Shown: one piece after another, positions 1 through 8,920 of the stretch
Layout of the letters: the number at the start of each line of letters is the position of its first letter
Numbering within the stretch: position 1 is the first letter of the stretch
NCBI GenBank assembly: GCA_910578845.1
Contig: CAJTSL010000023.1
Span: 1-55,339 of the forward strand
Origin: an uncultured Lachnospiraceae bacterium
Lineage (GTDB): Bacteria; Bacillota; Clostridia; Lachnospirales; Lachnospiraceae
Length of the DNA: 55,339 nt
Direction: 5' to 3'
Translations under genes and position numbers: made by a program
Notes under the pieces: generated by a model
Database searches by the model: none
What the model saw: the letters and a program-made list of their open reading frames with translations, nothing else
What the model was told of the DNA's origin: nothing

Positions 1-417
1 CATTCCAAAAGCAAAACAGGTTATGTAAGCGAAAAAACGATTTATAAATGTGAGGATTGTTACGGATGCCCTTACAAAAGTGACTGTATCAAAGGCAACA
101 ACTGCAAAACACCTATGGAAGAAAGAACGAAAACGCTTCAGGTTGCCAAAACATTTCTGAAACACAGAAAAGAAGATCTGGAACGGATACTTTCGGAGGA
201 AGGCATACTTTTCAGGACAAACCGGAGTATTCAGGCAGAGGGTTCTTTTGGAGATTTAAAACAGGACATGCAGTTCAGGAGATATTTAAGCAAAGGGGCA
301 TCAAATGTGCTTGCAGAAAGCACACTGCTTGCCATGGCACGGAATATAAACAAGCTTCATCATAAGATTCAAAAAGGCAGGACAGGAACACATTTATTTT
401 CTCTGAAAAGTGCCTGA
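1..417 (+). CDS. IS1182-like transposase, C-terminal part (cut by window start)
   Basis: The frame is open from base 1 and ends with TGA at 415-417. The first residues form a cysteine-rich zinc ribbon (C-x2-C-x2-C-x5-C pattern at about residues 17-28) of the kind found in IS1182/DDE_Tnp_1 transposases. It is followed by a basic helical segment and the typical C-terminal block with EGSFGDLK and ARNINKLHHKI, where the glutamate is the likely last member of the DDE triad. Only the last 138 codons are present, so I cannot tell whether the whole transposase is intact. It marks an insertion sequence just left of the ECF operon. I could not define the IS terminal inverted repeat in the 265 bases that follow. 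Confidence 0.8.
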   Translation, partial: HSKSKTGYVSEKTIYKCEDCYGCPYKSDCIKGNNCKTPMEERTKTLQVAKTFLKHRKEDLERILSEEGILFRTNRSIQAEGSFGDLKQDMQFRRYLSKGASNVLAESTLLAMARNINKLHHKIQKGRTGTHLFSLKSA

Positions 418-647
418 ATTTTAAAATTTCAAAATGTATTTTTAACCCATCAAAAATGGCTTATTAAAGTATGCCTTTATTATCGTTTGAACGCGCAAAT
501 CAATGGGTTCCATTGGATTTCATGCTAAAAACAGATAAAATGAAGCTGCCGCTTCACGAATTTTCATTCGTTAAAGCGACAACCCCATTTTTTTGAAATG
601 ATTTCTTTCAATTTTAATCTTTTTAAGCGGATAGAACGTTATTTTAA

Positions 648-663
648 TGTAAGACGTTTTACA
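648..663. promoter_or_regulatory. near-perfect 16-bp palindrome upstream of ECF sigma gene
   Basis: TGTAAGACGTTTTACA is symmetric at 14 of 16 positions around a central ACGT. It ends 19 bases before the GTG start of the sigma factor gene and overlaps the expected promoter/leader. It may be an operator. The rest of 418-682 is AT-rich with small hairpins (for example GAAGC/GCTTC near 542-556) and probably contains the right end of the upstream insertion sequence. Confidence 0.35.
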
Positions 664-682
664 AAGGGGAAAAGAGGCACAG

Positions 683-1204
683 GTGACAGATAAGGAACTG
701 ATTCGAAAAGTTCATAGTGGGAATAAAGATGCGCTTACGTTCATCATTGATAAATATTATGATGAGATTTACAGGTTTTGCGTCTATTTGACTGGCAAAG
801 AGACGGATTCCTATGACATTGTACAGGAAGTGTTCTTAAAGTTCATCAGATATGTAGATTCTTATCAATATAAGAACTTAAAGGGTTACTTGCTCATAAT
901 TGCGCGTAATTTGTGTTATGATTTTTTTCGGCGACAAAAGGATATGATCGGTCTTGAAGAAATTGTTGACTCGGGAGAAGAAGATTTACAGATAACAGTA
1001 ATAGAAAACAATATGTTATTAGAACAGGCGCTTTTACAGATTCCTACGGAGCAAAGAGAAGTAATTATATTGCATAGTTATGAGGAATTTAAGTTTTTGG
1101 AAATTGCGAAGATGCTTGAATGTAATCTCTCTACTGTGAAATCGCGTTATCATTTAGGAATTAGTAAATTAAGGAAATTATTGGAGGAAGAAAGTGAAAA
1201 ATAG
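683..1204 (+). CDS. RNA polymerase sigma factor, sigma-70 family (ECF)
   Basis: A 173-residue ECF-type sigma factor that would direct RNA polymerase to a small regulon, probably its own operon. Region 2 covers about residues 12-80 (YYDEIYRFCVYL, then DIVQEVFLKF and YLLIIARNLCYDFFRR). Region 4 covers about 110-170, with the helix-turn-helix FLEIAKMLECNLSTVKSRYH. Length fits the family. The start is a GTG preceded by an AAAGGGGAAAAGAGG ribosome binding site. It overlaps the next gene by 11 bases, so the two are translationally coupled. No classical zinc anti-sigma follows; the neighbour is a membrane protein and then an ABC exporter, so the sigma factor probably responds to an envelope signal and controls the exporter. 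The target promoter is unknown. Confidence 0.9.
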   Translation: MTDKELIRKVHSGNKDALTFIIDKYYDEIYRFCVYLTGKETDSYDIVQEVFLKFIRYVDSYQYKNLKGYLLIIARNLCYDFFRRQKDMIGLEEIVDSGEEDLQITVIENNMLLEQALLQIPTEQREVIILHSYEEFKFLEIAKMLECNLSTVKSRYHLGISKLRKLLEEESEK

Positions 1205-1970
1205 AAAAGATCATGACATCAAGGAAAAATTCCGTATTACTGACAGGTTGATGCAAATTGATGAGAACAGGAAAAGAGAAAGCATCTCCTTGTTACAAAA
1301 TAAGATTAACGAAAAACAAATAAACATGGCACATCATGGAAGAAAAATTTTGTTACAACAAGTGCGGTATATGGATAAATTAATAATGATAACTCAAATT
1401 GTATTGTATGTTATAGTTGTGATTATTGCAATTATGATGAGGCAAAAAGGAGTTTTGGAAGAAGAAATTATATTATTTTCCATATTGATATCCGGTTTAT
1501 TTGGTATTATTTCTATTGCACAGATCAGCCGTATCTTCTCCTCCGGAATCGCGGAATTGAGTGAGAGCTGTTATTTTAATGTAAAACAAATCGTTGCATT
1601 CCAATTGTTAATATCTGGTGTGATGAATCTTACTATGCTATTTTTCGTGATTTTGTTTGTAGGGCTGTTTTGGAAAATTGCTTTATTACAGATTGGGTTG
1701 TATATATTGGTTCCTTTCGTCATCGCGCAATGTTGTTGTTTGAAAGCACTTCTTCTAGAAATAGGTAGGAAGAATTCTTACTTGCTGATTATCGTCGGTA
1801 TTTTTATTACGATTCTATATATAGTGATTGCATCTATCCCAAGAGTGTATCAGTTAACGGCGCTTAGTGTCTGGGGTGTTTCCTTTGTCGTTGGTATTTT
1901 ATTATTGGGGATGCAAGTCAGGGCATTATTTGAAGGGATTGAGAGGGGAGATATGTTATGCATGAATTAG
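1194..1970 (+). CDS. multi-pass membrane protein, possible sigma regulator
   Basis: I do not recognise a named family. The 258 residues begin with a charged cytoplasmic stretch of about 65 residues (rich in Lys, Glu and Arg), followed by about six hydrophobic segments in three pairs (about 66-85, 92-115, 135-155, 160-180, 195-215 and 220-240). The GTG start lies inside the end of the sigma gene (11-base overlap), and the gene overlaps the ABC ATPase gene by 13 bases, so it belongs to a tightly coupled operon. A cytoplasmic N-terminal domain attached to membrane helices and encoded directly after an ECF sigma factor is the layout expected of a membrane anti-sigma factor or sensor. This role is inferred from position only. 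Confidence 0.75.
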   Translation: MKNRKDHDIKEKFRITDRLMQIDENRKRESISLLQNKINEKQINMAHHGRKILLQQVRYMDKLIMITQIVLYVIVVIIAIMMRQKGVLEEEIILFSILISGLFGIISIAQISRIFSSGIAELSESCYFNVKQIVAFQLLISGVMNLTMLFFVILFVGLFWKIALLQIGLYILVPFVIAQCCCLKALLLEIGRKNSYLLIIVGIFITILYIVIASIPRVYQLTALSVWGVSFVVGILLLGMQVRALFEGIERGDMLCMN

Positions 1971-2824
1971 AATTAGTAAATGTGTGCAAAAAATTTAAAG
2001 AAAAGACAGCGGTACAGGATATAACGATCCGTTTACAACATGGCGTGTATGGATTATTAGGAGAAAACGGCGCAGGAAAAACGACATTAATGCGGATGAT
2101 ATGTGGGATCTTAGAGCCGACACAAGGGAGCATCTTATGTGATGGCATGCGGATCCAGCAGATGGGGGGGGCTTTTCGGAGCTTATTAGGCTATCTGCCG
2201 CAAGATTTTGGTTACTATGAAGATTTCAGTGCCTATCGTTTCTTACATTATATGGCAGCGTTGAAAGCGCTACCAGAAGACTATGCCAGAGATAGGATTG
2301 ATGAGTTATTGGAAGTAGTAGATCTGGAAGCAGTGAAGCATAAGAAACTGAAAACTTTTTCCGGTGGCATGATCCGGAGGATTGGGATTGCACAGGCGCT
2401 TTTAAATAATCCTGAAATTCTGGTCTTGGATGAGCCGACTTCTGGCCTGGATCCAAAAGAAAGAGTACGGTTTCGTAACATTATCAGTTCTTTAGGGAAG
2501 GACAGACTGATCATTTTATCAACGCATATTGTGTCTGATGTGGAATATATTGCCGATCAGATCATGATAATGAAAAACGGTAAGATGATACGGACCGGAA
2601 CGGAAGAAGAAATTGCCGGAAATATCAAAAACTGTGTCTGGAAGTGTCTGGTATCAGAGAAAGAAGCGATGCGATTAAATGAAAATTATATTGTCAGTAA
2701 TCTGAAAAACCAGGGAGATCAGGTGGAGTTGCGGATTGTGTCTGAAGAAAAACCTGTCCCGGATGCGGAACAATTGGCAATGACATTGGAAGATATTTAT
2801 TTATATTGTATACAAAATGATTAA
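1958..2824 (+). CDS. ABC transporter ATP-binding protein
   Basis: Nucleotide-binding subunit (288 residues) of an ABC-2-type exporter. Walker A is GENGAGKTTL (about residues 34-43), the signature is FSGGMIRRIG, Walker B is ILVLDEPTSGLDP and the switch histidine is in LSTHIVSD. The C-terminal ~70 residues are an extension with no clear motif. The two membrane proteins that follow are the likely permease partners. An 8-G run at 2164-2171 encodes Met-Gly-Gly just before the Q-loop (LGYLPQ), and a length change there would truncate the protein. The substrate is unknown; peptide or antimicrobial export are the usual roles for sigma-linked systems of this type. Confidence 0.93.
   Translation: MHELELVNVCKKFKEKTAVQDITIRLQHGVYGLLGENGAGKTTLMRMICGILEPTQGSILCDGMRIQQMGGAFRSLLGYLPQDFGYYEDFSAYRFLHYMAALKALPEDYARDRIDELLEVVDLEAVKHKKLKTFSGGMIRRIGIAQALLNNPEILVLDEPTSGLDPKERVRFRNIISSLGKDRLIILSTHIVSDVEYIADQIMIMKNGKMIRTGTEEEIAGNIKNCVWKCLVSEKEAMRLNENYIVSNLKNQGDQVELRIVSEEKPVPDAEQLAMTLEDIYLYCIQND
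2164..2171 (+). repeat. 8-G homopolymer tract in ABC ATPase gene
   Basis: Eight consecutive G residues inside codons 69-72 of the ABC ATPase gene. The reading frame is intact at this length. It is one of four coding G runs of 8 or more in the window. Confidence 0.9.
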
Positions 2825-2835
2825 AGGGGAATAGC

Positions 2836-3954
2836 ATGCGATTATATCGAATGGAATTATATAAATTATGTCACCGGAAAGTTTTTATCATTGGAAGCGG
2901 ATGTGTGATTGCCATTTTAATAGTTTTATTCCTTACAAAACTTTGGGAAGAAGAAGCATATGTGAATGGCGTTACCTATTATGGTTATCAAGCTGTACAG
3001 ATCAATAGGAAGATCACGGAAGAATTTAAAGGAACCATTAGTGATGAGAAGGCGGAGGAAATAATTGAAAAATACGGATTTCCGCATGAAGCGAAAGAGT
3101 ATCATGGCTATTATATGGATGCCAATTTCCTGACTAGATGGGTAACAGAATATTTATCCGATGGTTATTTTTATGGTTGGGACAATTATCAGATTCCAAC
3201 GTACCTGAAAGCAATTGAGGAAACAGAATTGCAGGAGATTATGGAAGTCACCGGAGAAGAGATTATATTGGAGTATAGTGACGGGTGGATTGTTTATGGG
3301 GAGCTTCTGACATTGGGACATATTCTTGGCAGTATTCTAATCCTCTTTGGGATTTCTATTGTCTTTGCAAACGAGGGACAGACGAAAATGCTTCCGCTTT
3401 TGTTTACGACAAAAGAAGGAAAGGGAAAAGATATTTTTGCAAAGATTGCCGCCGCTTTTACAGTAGCAATCGGTGTATGGATTGGGATAACAGTGCTTGC
3501 TTTTCTGCTTTGTAGTATTGTATATGGCCTGGATGGATTAAAGTGCTTAACAGGTATAAGCAAGATGGTAAGATTTATAAATTTATATTATAGTCCGGTA
3601 TCTGTAATCCCCGTATCCTCTTTTCTGATGGTCGTGGTATTTCGTTCTTTTCTTGGTATTATGCTATTATGTTCCATGACAGTTTATATTTCGGCATGTT
3701 ACCGGAGTTCTTTCCATGCCGTAATAAGCGCTTCTATTTGTTGGATGCTGCCAATTTTATTATTGATATTATTTGGTAATATCTTAAGGTTGCCGATAAT
3801 CTGGTTATTGGTTTATGCTTCTCCTATTTATTCAGTCCTATATGATAGTCTGGTGGATGTCTATCAAATATGGATCATTCTGGCATGGATATCGGCAGCA
3901 TGGATGATGATTGGCATCATAAGCTCTTATCGGAGATATCGGAAAATATTATAG
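2836..3954 (+). CDS. ABC-2-type permease protein (first of a paralogous pair)
   Basis: A 372-residue membrane protein starting MRLYRMELYKLCHRKVF. It has one N-terminal membrane helix (about 17-36), a large extracytoplasmic domain of about 120 residues, then a block of about five helices. This is the layout of bacitracin- or lantibiotic-type ABC-2 permeases. The conserved segment GQTKMLPLLFTTKEGKGKD after the second helix is shared almost exactly with the next protein, so the two arose by tandem duplication. It starts 11 bases after the ATPase gene with a GGGG-type ribosome binding site. Together the two permeases probably form a heterodimer with the preceding ATPase. Confidence 0.88.
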   Translation: MRLYRMELYKLCHRKVFIIGSGCVIAILIVLFLTKLWEEEAYVNGVTYYGYQAVQINRKITEEFKGTISDEKAEEIIEKYGFPHEAKEYHGYYMDANFLTRWVTEYLSDGYFYGWDNYQIPTYLKAIEETELQEIMEVTGEEIILEYSDGWIVYGELLTLGHILGSILILFGISIVFANEGQTKMLPLLFTTKEGKGKDIFAKIAAAFTVAIGVWIGITVLAFLLCSIVYGLDGLKCLTGISKMVRFINLYYSPVSVIPVSSFLMVVVFRSFLGIMLLCSMTVYISACYRSSFHAVISASICWMLPILLLILFGNILRLPIIWLLVYASPIYSVLYDSLVDVYQIWIILAWISAAWMMIGIISSYRRYRKIL

Positions 3955-4048
3955 ATTGATCATAAGTGTTAATTTATAAGAAGTATGAAGGAATAAAAAA
4001 GACAAAAGAAGAATCGGTAGAAAGGAGAGATAGGAGGATTTGGATAAT

Positions 4049-5146
4049 ATGCGATTATATAAAATGGAACTATATAAAATCTGTAGCAAGAAGTTTTTCA
4101 TAATAGGAGTCATCTGTGTTATTGGACTGGTATTGCTTAAGTTTAGCCTTCAGGTTATGGATGAGGAAGCTACAGTAAACGGGACATCCTATATTGGTTT
4201 TCGTGCGATCAAGGTAAACAGAGAGATCACGGAAGAATTCAAAGGAATCATTACAGACGAGAAAATAGAAAAGATAGTAGAAAAATACGGATTACCGAGT
4301 AAAGTAGAGCGAGGATGGGGATATTTTAGGGATGCTAATTTCTTAAACCAATTTGTATTGGATTATTGTTCGAATGGTTATATTCATAGCGAAAATGATT
4401 ATAAGATCGCAACAGAAATTTTTCCTATAGCTGATTCCTTGGGTAAAGCAGAGGAGCTGACTGGTAAAGGGGTTGTATTGGAGTATTATCATGGACTGGA
4501 AGCTTTCTTAGAGGTATTATCCTTTGGCATGGTTTTAGGAAGCATTCTGGTGATCATTAGTCTCTCGGGTATCTTCGCAGGTGAAGGGCAAACGAAAATG
4601 CTACCGTTGTTGTTTACTACAAAAGAAGGTAAAACGAGGGATGTTTATGCAAAGATTGCTGCTGCGCTTACAGTGACAATTGGTGTCTGGATGGGGATAT
4701 TTTTCTTAGATTTGGTATTATGCGGCATTGTTTATGGATTCGATGGGATGCATTGTTATAATGGCATGGTATTGTATTATTTGTTTCCGTCGGAAGAATA
4801 TCTGATACCGATGTATGAATATATGGCTAAGGCAATCTTGCTTAATTTCTTTGGCATTGTTTCCTTATGTTTTATGACGATCAGTATTTCAGCTTTTTAT
4901 AAAAGTTCTTTTTCTGCTATTATAACGGCTGCGGTATGGTATGCGGCGCCGGTGCTGGCAATGATGTTCATCGATGGTTTTTATGGTATTGCCAGATTGT
5001 TGGCAGCGGCGCCGGTTTTTATGGTAATCTATAGGATCGTGGATGATATTTATCAAATATGGCTGATGTTAATCTGGATCACGATCATTGTTTCTCTATT
5101 CTGTGCAAAGATCGCTTATAGGAAATATAACCGCCAAATAGTGTAA
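4049..5146 (+). CDS. ABC-2-type permease protein (second paralogue)
   Basis: A 365-residue paralogue of the preceding permease with the same topology: N-terminal helix, extracytoplasmic domain with matching REITEEFKGIITDEK, then GQTKMLPLLFTTKEGKTRD and a C-terminal helix bundle. I chose ATG 4049 rather than the in-frame TTG at 4040 because GGAGG at 4033-4037 is well spaced for the ATG and because the N-terminus (MRLYKMELYKI) then aligns with the first permease. The 94-base gap to the first permease has its own ribosome binding site but no obvious terminator, so both are probably in one transcript. It converges with the CotH-like gene, with only 9 bases between the stop codons. Confidence 0.88.
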   Translation: MRLYKMELYKICSKKFFIIGVICVIGLVLLKFSLQVMDEEATVNGTSYIGFRAIKVNREITEEFKGIITDEKIEKIVEKYGLPSKVERGWGYFRDANFLNQFVLDYCSNGYIHSENDYKIATEIFPIADSLGKAEELTGKGVVLEYYHGLEAFLEVLSFGMVLGSILVIISLSGIFAGEGQTKMLPLLFTTKEGKTRDVYAKIAAALTVTIGVWMGIFFLDLVLCGIVYGFDGMHCYNGMVLYYLFPSEEYLIPMYEYMAKAILLNFFGIVSLCFMTISISAFYKSSFSAIITAAVWYAAPVLAMMFIDGFYGIARLLAAAPVFMVIYRIVDDIYQIWLMLIWITIIVSLFCAKIAYRKYNRQIV

Positions 5147-5155
5147 GGAAAAATT

Positions 5156-6949
5156 CTAATACTGCAAAATCGCATGAAAGACCATGTCTTCACATACGCT
5201 GGCTCCCATCATGGGAGCAGCGCCGTCCGGCGTCATCCAGCCTATATGTTTCGCATAATCAATCTCTATTTCAGGAAGGATAGGCAATGGTTCATTATCA
5301 AATACATATAGGGTATCGTATATGTTATTTTCTATTAACAGAGTAATCTGGTGTACCGGTATTTGATCAATCCATGCATCGTCCAGGAATTCTTTCCGTT
5401 TTCTGATATAATCTGTTAAAAAAGCAATCGCTTCTTCTCTGCTTTCTTCTGCTCCATTTAAAAGGTATTGTTCTTCCCATCGTACCCTGTCCATAGCCGC
5501 GGAAGCTTCAGTCAGTTCTGCAAGCAGAGGGAGCACATTATCAGCCAGTATGTCCAGATAAGAGCTTACTTCTTGCTGATAGCAGGATATCACTTCTTCA
5601 TAAAATTCCGGTTTCGCATATAGAGTGGAAAACCAGACAGAAGAATCACTATGGGCAGCAAGTTTTGTCAGTCTGTCGGGCGAGGTAGAAACATGACCAA
5701 GATAATCAGGAGAATTTCCCCATGTAACATCATAATCCCATATTGGGCCGGCATATAATTTGCCGGATATAGCGTCTTTATCTTTATAAAAGTATGAGCT
5801 TGCCACGCCGCCGTCATAATTGGCTGTTACTTCTTCTAAAAGGTACTTACGGACAAAAGAGTCCACATCAATTAAGTCCATATAGGATTTGCCGCTGCCA
5901 GGGTCTATTCCATCAGGAGACAATATAGCATTTTCCACACTCTGGACATATTGATCAATATAAGAAATCTGATTTTCCGAAGCGTATTCCGGTGAACGGA
6001 CAATGAAACATTCTTCTGCATCCGTAATAAAATAACTTTCGTTTATTTCTACTTCTTTTAAAAACCTATCGTCAAAATCCCGTTCGATGAGATATCCGCC
6101 TGTAATGTCTTCTGGTTCTTCCGGGATGTGTTTTGCCTTGGTCGTATCCGTCCAAGCCGTTTCGTAAAGGCTAAAATCGGCATCATCATTCATGGTTTTC
6201 GTAGCATCTTCCAAATCGGTAATATTAAGCCGGCTTCCTTTGATTTCGATTTTCTCTGTGACATAATAATTCCCGTTATATACGCCGTTTAAATATAAGT
6301 CTACATAAACGCCTTCGTCAGATTGTGCCAGATTCAAATGGGTGGCAAGATTTCTGGAAAGAGCGTTACGCAGCAAGGTGGAGTCCGGGGCATTGGAAAT
6401 AATAATCCATTTTTTGGCGGATGGCATCCCCAGAAAAGGCGCGGATTCCTCTAATTTAATCTGATATGGTTTTTTTTCAAATTCCGTATAGGAAGTGTTC
6501 CCTCTCCCTTTGATATATTCGAGCGGAAACGAAAAAGTTGTATAACCATTGGTATCTAATACGGATATATTCCCTGCTTCTTTTACATTTTTATCTTGGT
6601 TGATAGAATCAACCGTACCGGATTCCGTTTCAATGAAAACAGCAGGGATATTCTCAGAATACATCCATACGATAGAAGCAGGATCTATTTCTACAGGGAT
6701 TTCCGGTTCAATATCTATATTTCTAAATGCGGCAGGAAGAAAGGCATAATACATGTCGTCCTTTTGCCAGAGCGCGATTTGATAATCTGCTATGGTGATA
6801 TAAATATGACCAGAAGCAGCATCTGCATTTGCCGTTTCTACAAGCGGTTCATCCGATTGTGAATCTGTGAGCTTGTCAAAACCAAGAGTGATCATAGACA
6901 ATAATCCTATGAAAATAGCTATTATATATTTCATCTTAGAAGTCATCAT
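5156..6949 (-). CDS. CotH-like protein kinase family protein, membrane-anchored
   Basis: About 597 residues with an N-terminal signal/anchor (MKYIIAIFIGLLSMITLGF). It matches the CotH family: GRGNTSY-x5-KPYQIKL near residue 150, WIIISNAPDSTLLRNALS, the GGYLIERDFDDRF block, and the active-site-like ANYDGGVASSYFYKD with GPIWDYDVTWGN. CotH proteins are atypical kinases; Bacillus CotH phosphorylates spore-coat proteins, and other members are exported surface proteins. The signal peptide argues for an extracytoplasmic role here. The start is uncertain: GTG 6958, ATG 6949, ATG 6946 and ATG 6934 are all in frame and none has a strong ribosome binding site. It stands alone, convergent with the ABC operon and followed upstream by exonuclease III. 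Confidence 0.85.
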   Translation of the reverse strand: MMTSKMKYIIAIFIGLLSMITLGFDKLTDSQSDEPLVETANADAASGHIYITIADYQIALWQKDDMYYAFLPAAFRNIDIEPEIPVEIDPASIVWMYSENIPAVFIETESGTVDSINQDKNVKEAGNISVLDTNGYTTFSFPLEYIKGRGNTSYTEFEKKPYQIKLEESAPFLGMPSAKKWIIISNAPDSTLLRNALSRNLATHLNLAQSDEGVYVDLYLNGVYNGNYYVTEKIEIKGSRLNITDLEDATKTMNDDADFSLYETAWTDTTKAKHIPEEPEDITGGYLIERDFDDRFLKEVEINESYFITDAEECFIVRSPEYASENQISYIDQYVQSVENAILSPDGIDPGSGKSYMDLIDVDSFVRKYLLEEVTANYDGGVASSYFYKDKDAISGKLYAGPIWDYDVTWGNSPDYLGHVSTSPDRLTKLAAHSDSSVWFSTLYAKPEFYEEVISCYQQEVSSYLDILADNVLPLLAELTEASAAMDRVRWEEQYLLNGAEESREEAIAFLTDYIRKRKEFLDDAWIDQIPVHQITLLIENNIYDTLYVFDNEPLPILPEIEIDYAKHIGWMTPDGAAPMMGASVCEDMVFHAILQY

Positions 6950-7009
6950 TATTCTCACTTTTCTGTTGTGTCGGTATTTTTAGTCAACTAGTTCAGTACG
7001 CTGTTGTTT

Positions 7010-7765
7010 TCATTTCTTTGTCAATAACCCGATCGGACAGTGGTCAGAGCCCATAATGTCCTGATAGATAAAAGCATCTTCTAAGTCATTTTCCAGGGAC
7101 TTAGAAACCATGAAATAATCAAGACGCCATCCGACATTTTTCTCTCTTGCATGGAAACGGTATGACCACCAGGAATAGGCGCCTTCCAATGTAGGATAGA
7201 AGTAACGGAATGTATCGAGGAAACCGGATTGTATGATAGCTGTAAATTTTTCCCGCTCTTCATCCGTAAAGCCTGCGTTGTTCCGGTTCGCTTTGGGATT
7301 TTTCAAGTCAATTTCCTGATGGGAGACATTTAAGTCCCCGCAGAATATCACGGGTTTTGTCTCTTCTAATTTCTGAAGATAAGCTAGGAAATCATCTTCC
7401 CATTTCATGCGGTAATCTAATCTGGCAAGTTCTCTCTGGGAATTAGGGGTATATACAGTGACCATATAAAATGCCGCAAATTCTAACGTAATGATACGGC
7501 CTTCTTTGTCATGTTCTGGAATGCCAATGCCGTAAGATACGGAAAGCGGTTCTTCTTTGGTAAAGATAGCGGTGCCGGAATATCCTTTCTTCTCTGCATA
7601 ATTCCAGTATTGGTGATATCCGGGAAGATCTAAGGTAATCTGTCCTTCTTGTAGTTTGGTCTCTTGTAAGCAGAAAATATCAGCGTCCACTGTATGGAAG
7701 AAATCCAAAAAACCTTTGTCCATACAGGCTCTTAATCCATTTACGTTCCATGAAATCAATTTCAT
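7010..7765 (-). CDS. exodeoxyribonuclease III (AP endonuclease family)
   Basis: A 251-residue enzyme of the ExoA/Xth class that cleaves DNA at abasic sites and removes 3'-blocked ends in base excision repair. The family signature runs in order: MKLISWNVNGLRA at the N-terminus (Asn7), CLQETKLQ (catalytic metal-binding Glu), FCGDLNVSHQEIDLKNPK, and a C-terminal RLDYFMVS and GSDHCPIGL (catalytic Asp-His). Length is typical. The ATG is preceded by AAAGGA. It is a housekeeping gene with no functional link to its neighbours. Confidence 0.96.
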   Translation of the reverse strand: MKLISWNVNGLRACMDKGFLDFFHTVDADIFCLQETKLQEGQITLDLPGYHQYWNYAEKKGYSGTAIFTKEEPLSVSYGIGIPEHDKEGRIITLEFAAFYMVTVYTPNSQRELARLDYRMKWEDDFLAYLQKLEETKPVIFCGDLNVSHQEIDLKNPKANRNNAGFTDEEREKFTAIIQSGFLDTFRYFYPTLEGAYSWWSYRFHAREKNVGWRLDYFMVSKSLENDLEDAFIYQDIMGSDHCPIGLLTKK

Positions 7766-7838
7766 ATGCAGTGTTCCTTTCTTATGGATAGTATTAGGCG
7801 ATTGCGAAACTCCTATTTCCCAAAACCTAGTTTTGCAA

Positions 7839-8891
7839 TCATTTAGGATAGTATTGTAAAATGTCTTCGTTAATAATCCGTTCCGACAGTTCGTACATAT
7901 TTTGTAGGCGCTCCTGATAGTTTTCTTCTGTCAGGCGTCCTTCCCCTAAAATAAGTTTATTGCATATCAGTTCGTTAATCTCTTTGGAGAAATGGATCAT
8001 ATCCATGTAATTGTCCAAATCCGTAATGATTTCTTCTTCATCCTGATAATAATAGATTTCTACGTTTTCATATTTTAATAACGCTGCAATCGCCTGTTCT
8101 TCCTGATAGAGATAATAATCCCTTTCGCCGTTCCTGTAGGCATTATCCCACCAGAGCATAGAATATGGCGGGAAGAAAAATTTAAAAGTAGTCTCGGGAT
8201 GTGATTTTACCTGTGTCTCTAGTAAGGCGATGTTACCTGCAAGTTTCTCTGCATGCTCGGTTTTGGCAAGCATAGGCAGTATGTCTTCCCTTCTGTCATA
8301 CATTCCCGTCGCTAAATCCGCACCAAAGTATTTCCATTGCGCCCAATTATAGGAATTTCCCTCATCATAATCGCTTTTTAAGGAAAAAGCCAGCATATAT
8401 GGTATTTTCTCCAAAATAACGCTTTTATTCAAAACATAGGAAATATCATTCAAATAATTTTTATCATATAGATACATAGGACATCCGGAAGATTCATACG
8501 TTGTTTCTGTATCGGCGCTAAGGGAAGAAGGGTCAATATTATAGAAAACATACTTCAGGTCCTGGTTCTCAAAGGCTTGTTCTAACAGAAAGCATAAATC
8601 TGCCGTAGCGCCATAAGAGCGGATTGCCTTAATCGTTTTACATGCAAACCCGTCGTCGAACCAGTGGTTGTTATAATTTTCACATACGGAAGAACCGACG
8701 ATCAGGCTATCATAGTCAAAATGGCGCAACGTCCCTACGCATTGGTACTCTTTATCCGTGAGGACACTTTTTAAACCAGGCAGGGGTTTATGATATTGAT
8801 AAAAAGGATCAAATAAAACGACAATGGCAATGATGAAGAATAGCAATACGCTAGTCCTGATTAAAAATGACTGAATGAATTTTCGCTCCAT
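7839..8891 (-). CDS. membrane-anchored partner of MBOAT acyltransferase (SGNH/AlgX/DltD-like position)
   Basis: A 350-residue protein with one N-terminal membrane segment (about 9-28) and an extracytoplasmic domain. The motif YDSLIVGSSVCENYNNHWFDD resembles the GxSxxE/N block near the active serine of SGNH-type or DltD/AlgJ-like proteins that work with MBOAT transferases to move acyl groups onto extracellular polymers. I set the start at ATG 8891 because AGGAG lies 10 bases upstream; the longer frame to 8924 starts at a TTG without such a site. It lies 29 bases downstream of the MBOAT gene, which supports a two-gene acylation unit. The assignment to an SGNH fold is inferred from the short motif and context. 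Confidence 0.8.
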   Translation of the reverse strand: MERKFIQSFLIRTSVLLFFIIAIVVLFDPFYQYHKPLPGLKSVLTDKEYQCVGTLRHFDYDSLIVGSSVCENYNNHWFDDGFACKTIKAIRSYGATADLCFLLEQAFENQDLKYVFYNIDPSSLSADTETTYESSGCPMYLYDKNYLNDISYVLNKSVILEKIPYMLAFSLKSDYDEGNSYNWAQWKYFGADLATGMYDRREDILPMLAKTEHAEKLAGNIALLETQVKSHPETTFKFFFPPYSMLWWDNAYRNGERDYYLYQEEQAIAALLKYENVEIYYYQDEEEIITDLDNYMDMIHFSKEINELICNKLILGEGRLTEENYQERLQNMYELSERIINEDILQYYPK

Positions 8892-8920
8892 AAGCGTTTT
8901 TCTCCTACAAGCATTTCTTA

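Noticed and set aside
6549..6862. Open frames on the plus strand opposite the CotH-like gene
   Set aside because: They lie wholly inside a well-supported gene on the other strand, have no ribosome binding sites and no recognisable domains.
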